From Acidobacteriaceae bacterium (GTDB lineage: Bacteria > Acidobacteriota > Terriglobia > Terriglobales > Acidobacteriaceae), in the NCBI GenBank assembly GCA_030041435.1, contig JASHNW010000019.1, positions 62,001-126,000 of the forward strand: 64,000 nt of DNA, in the 5' to 3' direction. Within the stretch, counting starts at the first letter, position 1. Each line of letters begins with the position of its first letter. Shown here piece after piece: positions 62,359-64,000 of the stretch. A model generated the notes under the pieces. It was not told the origin of the DNA. It did no database searches and saw only the letters and a program-made list of their open reading frames with translations. A program made the position numbers and the translations under genes.

Positions 62359-64000
62359 TCACCCAGCCACGTTGAGCTCCCGCAGCAAAAACGCGTAGTC
62401 CAGCGCGATCTCCTTCAGATAGTCGTACCGGCCCGACGCCCCGCCATGCCCCGCCGTCAGATTGGTGTGCAGCAACAGCACGCGCCCGTCCGTCTTCAGC
62501 GTCCGCAGCTTCGCCACGTATTTTGCCGGCTCCCAATACATCACCTGGCTGTCGTAGAGCGACGTCTTCACCAGCATCGCCGGATAGTCCTTCGCCTCGA
62601 GGTTGTCGTACGGCGAATAGCTCAGCATGTATTCGAACGCGGGCTTCTCGTTCGGATCGCCCCACTCCTCGTACTCCGGCACCGTCAGCGGCAGCGTCGG
62701 ATCGAGCATCGTGTTCATCACGTCGACAAACGGAACCACCGTCACGAGCGCACGGTAGAGATCCGGCCGCATATTCGCGATCGCGCCCATCAGCAGCCCG
62801 CCCGCGCTGCGTCCCTCCGCCGCCACCCGATCCGGCGCGCAATACCCGCGTGCCACCAGATACTCCGTCACCGCATTAAAATCCGTGAACGTGTTCCGCT
62901 TGTGCATCAGCCGCCCGGCATCGTGCCACGGCTTGCCCAGGTCCCCGCCCCCGCGCACGTGCGCAAACGCCAGCACCATCCCGCGATCCAGCAGGCTCAG
63001 CCGCGTGCTGCTGAACCCAATCGGCAGCGAGTACCCGTACGACCCGTATCCATACACCCAGATCGGATTCCGCCCCGGTTCGCGCTTGTCTTTCCGCCAC
63101 ACCAGCGACACCGGAATCTCCACCCCATCCGGCGCCGGCGCGTAAATCCTCTCCGACTCGTACAAGGTCCGGTCGAACCCGCCCGGCACCTCCTGCTGCT
63201 TCAGCAGTTTCTGCTCCCCGGTCGCCACGTCGTATTCGAACACCGAGCCCGGCGTCACCAGCGACTGGTATGCATACCGATATTTCCCCGTCTCGAACAC
63301 CCGGTTCGCGTGCGCATGCGCGCTGTACACCGGCTCCGGAAATTCAATTTCCCGCCCCTCCCCCATCTCCGGGGTCCCCGGCGTGGCGCGATCGATCTCC
63401 GGACCCGGCCCGCTCAACGGCCGCACCACCGCGTGCTCCAGCGCTATCCTCCGCTCCCACACCACCGCGTGCCCGGCGAAGAGATCCACCTCCTCCAGCA
63501 TCGTGTCCGCACGGTGCGGAATCAGTTCCCTCCAGTGCTCGCTGCCCGGCGTCTCCACCGGCGCCGTCACCAGCCGGAAATTCCGCCCCGTGTCGTTCAC
63601 CCGGATGTACAGCTGTCCGTAGCGATGATCGACGTAGTATTCGATCTCGTCGCGCCGCGGCGACACCAGCCTCCACGCCCCGCGCGGCTCGTTCGCCGGC
63701 AAAAGCCGATTCTCCGTCGTGGTGTGGCTGGCGCACTCCAAAACAATGTACGCATCGTCGCGCGTCCGCCCGGCGCCGATGTTGAAGCGCTCGTCCGCCT
63801 CCTCGTACACCAGCTCGTCGTCGGCGTGCGGCGCGCCCAGCACATGCCGGTATAGCTGGAACTGCCGCTTCTGCTCCTCGTCCTCCACCGTGTAGAACAG
63901 CGTCCGGTTGTCAGTCGCCCACACCACCGACCCCACACGCTCCACGCGCTCCGCCAGCAGCTCGCCGGTCCGCAGATCCTTCACCTGCAGCGTGTACTGC
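62359..64000 (-). CDS. ptrB: Oligopeptidase B / prolyl oligopeptidase (5' end outside window)
   Basis: The last 547 or so residues of an S9A serine peptidase; the N-terminus lies beyond the right edge. A beta-propeller-like part is followed by the alpha/beta hydrolase domain with the nucleophile in EGRSAGGLLMG, the acid in TSLYDSQVMYWEP and the His in TAGHGGASGRYD. The DSQV...WEP spacing is as in oligopeptidase B, which cuts short peptides after Arg or Lys. The catalytic triad is complete. Confidence 0.93.
   Translation of the reverse strand, partial: QYTLQVKDLRTGELLAERVERVGSVVWATDNRTLFYTVEDEEQKRQFQLYRHVLGAPHADDELVYEEADERFNIGAGRTRDDAYIVLECASHTTTENRLLPANEPRGAWRLVSPRRDEIEYYVDHRYGQLYIRVNDTGRNFRLVTAPVETPGSEHWRELIPHRADTMLEEVDLFAGHAVVWERRIALEHAVVRPLSGPGPEIDRATPGTPEMGEGREIEFPEPVYSAHAHANRVFETGKYRYAYQSLVTPGSVFEYDVATGEQKLLKQQEVPGGFDRTLYESERIYAPAPDGVEIPVSLVWRKDKREPGRNPIWVYGYGSYGYSLPIGFSSTRLSLLDRGMVLAFAHVRGGGDLGKPWHDAGRLMHKRNTFTDFNAVTEYLVARGYCAPDRVAAEGRSAGGLLMGAIANMRPDLYRALVTVVPFVDVMNTMLDPTLPLTVPEYEEWGDPNEKPAFEYMLSYSPYDNLEAKDYPAMLVKTSLYDSQVMYWEPAKYVAKLRTLKTDGRVLLLHTNLTAGHGGASGRYDYLKEIALDYAFLLRELNVAG

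Noticed and set aside
1-64000. tRNA, rRNA, CRISPR arrays, transposases, prophage genes
   Set aside because: Looked for by eye in the gene-free stretches; none seen. The regularly spaced repeats have 7-base period without spacers and are not CRISPR.

Overview
This window is a GC-rich chromosomal segment of a Gram-negative bacterium, most likely an acidobacterium of the Acidobacteriaceae/Terriglobia type. That placement is an inference from gene content: lipid A synthesis (lpxB), meso-DAP-type murE, a GlgE/TreS-maltokinase operon, ThyX-like and choice-of-anchor-D proteins, and intergenic heptamer repeats. I saw no rRNA, tRNA, CRISPR array, transposase or prophage.

Region by region: 1-13.3 kb is mixed housekeeping: a cut-off cupin protein, an SDR with a substituted active site, a reverse-strand group (ABC exporter, lpxB, M1-peptidase-like TPR protein), a VapBC pair with a palindromic operator, an RsbW/RsbV-like partner-switching pair, a tandem ThyX-like protein, a DUF2071 protein, a TMEM175-like channel, a ParE-type toxin-antitoxin pair and fabG. 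13.4-15.5 kb holds nnr and tsaE with a 4-base overlap, bounded by heptamer arrays in opposite orientation. 15.5-22.9 kb (reverse) is one tight operon, glgE - treS/maltokinase - GT81-like protein - MscS-like membrane protein, which joins trehalose-to-alpha-glucan metabolism to osmotic functions. 23-26.5 kb carries a polyprenyl-type glycosyltransferase, ltaE and hemW. 26.7-28.4 kb carries three small exported or membrane proteins rich in Tyr, Gly, Pro and His.

28.4-42.5 kb (reverse) is the division and cell wall cluster mraZ-rsmH-ftsL-ftsI-murE-murF-mraY-murD-[four-helix-bundle gene]-ftsW-[methyltransferase]-murG. A promoter and three MraZ-box-like repeats lie upstream of mraZ. Heptanucleotide repeat arrays sit between several of these genes; two of them start right at the stop codons of murD and rsmH. 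The cluster stops after murG; murC, ftsQ, ftsA and ftsZ are not in the window.

42.8-46 kb has hslR, a secreted choice-of-anchor-D protein, a 557-base gene-free stretch with hairpins, and an AIM24-family protein. 46-61.2 kb is a surface polysaccharide locus. It encodes all four GDP-D-glycero-alpha-D-manno-heptose enzymes (GmhA, GmhB, HddA, HddC), an epimerase, several glycosyltransferases including a WecG/TagA-type enzyme, a transaldolase-like protein that could supply sedoheptulose 7-phosphate, and a Wzx/Wzy-type export set (Wzc-like with a destroyed P-loop, Wza-like, Wzy/WaaL-like, flippase). The window ends with a zinc-ribbon protein, a TPR-like membrane protein and a cut-off oligopeptidase B.
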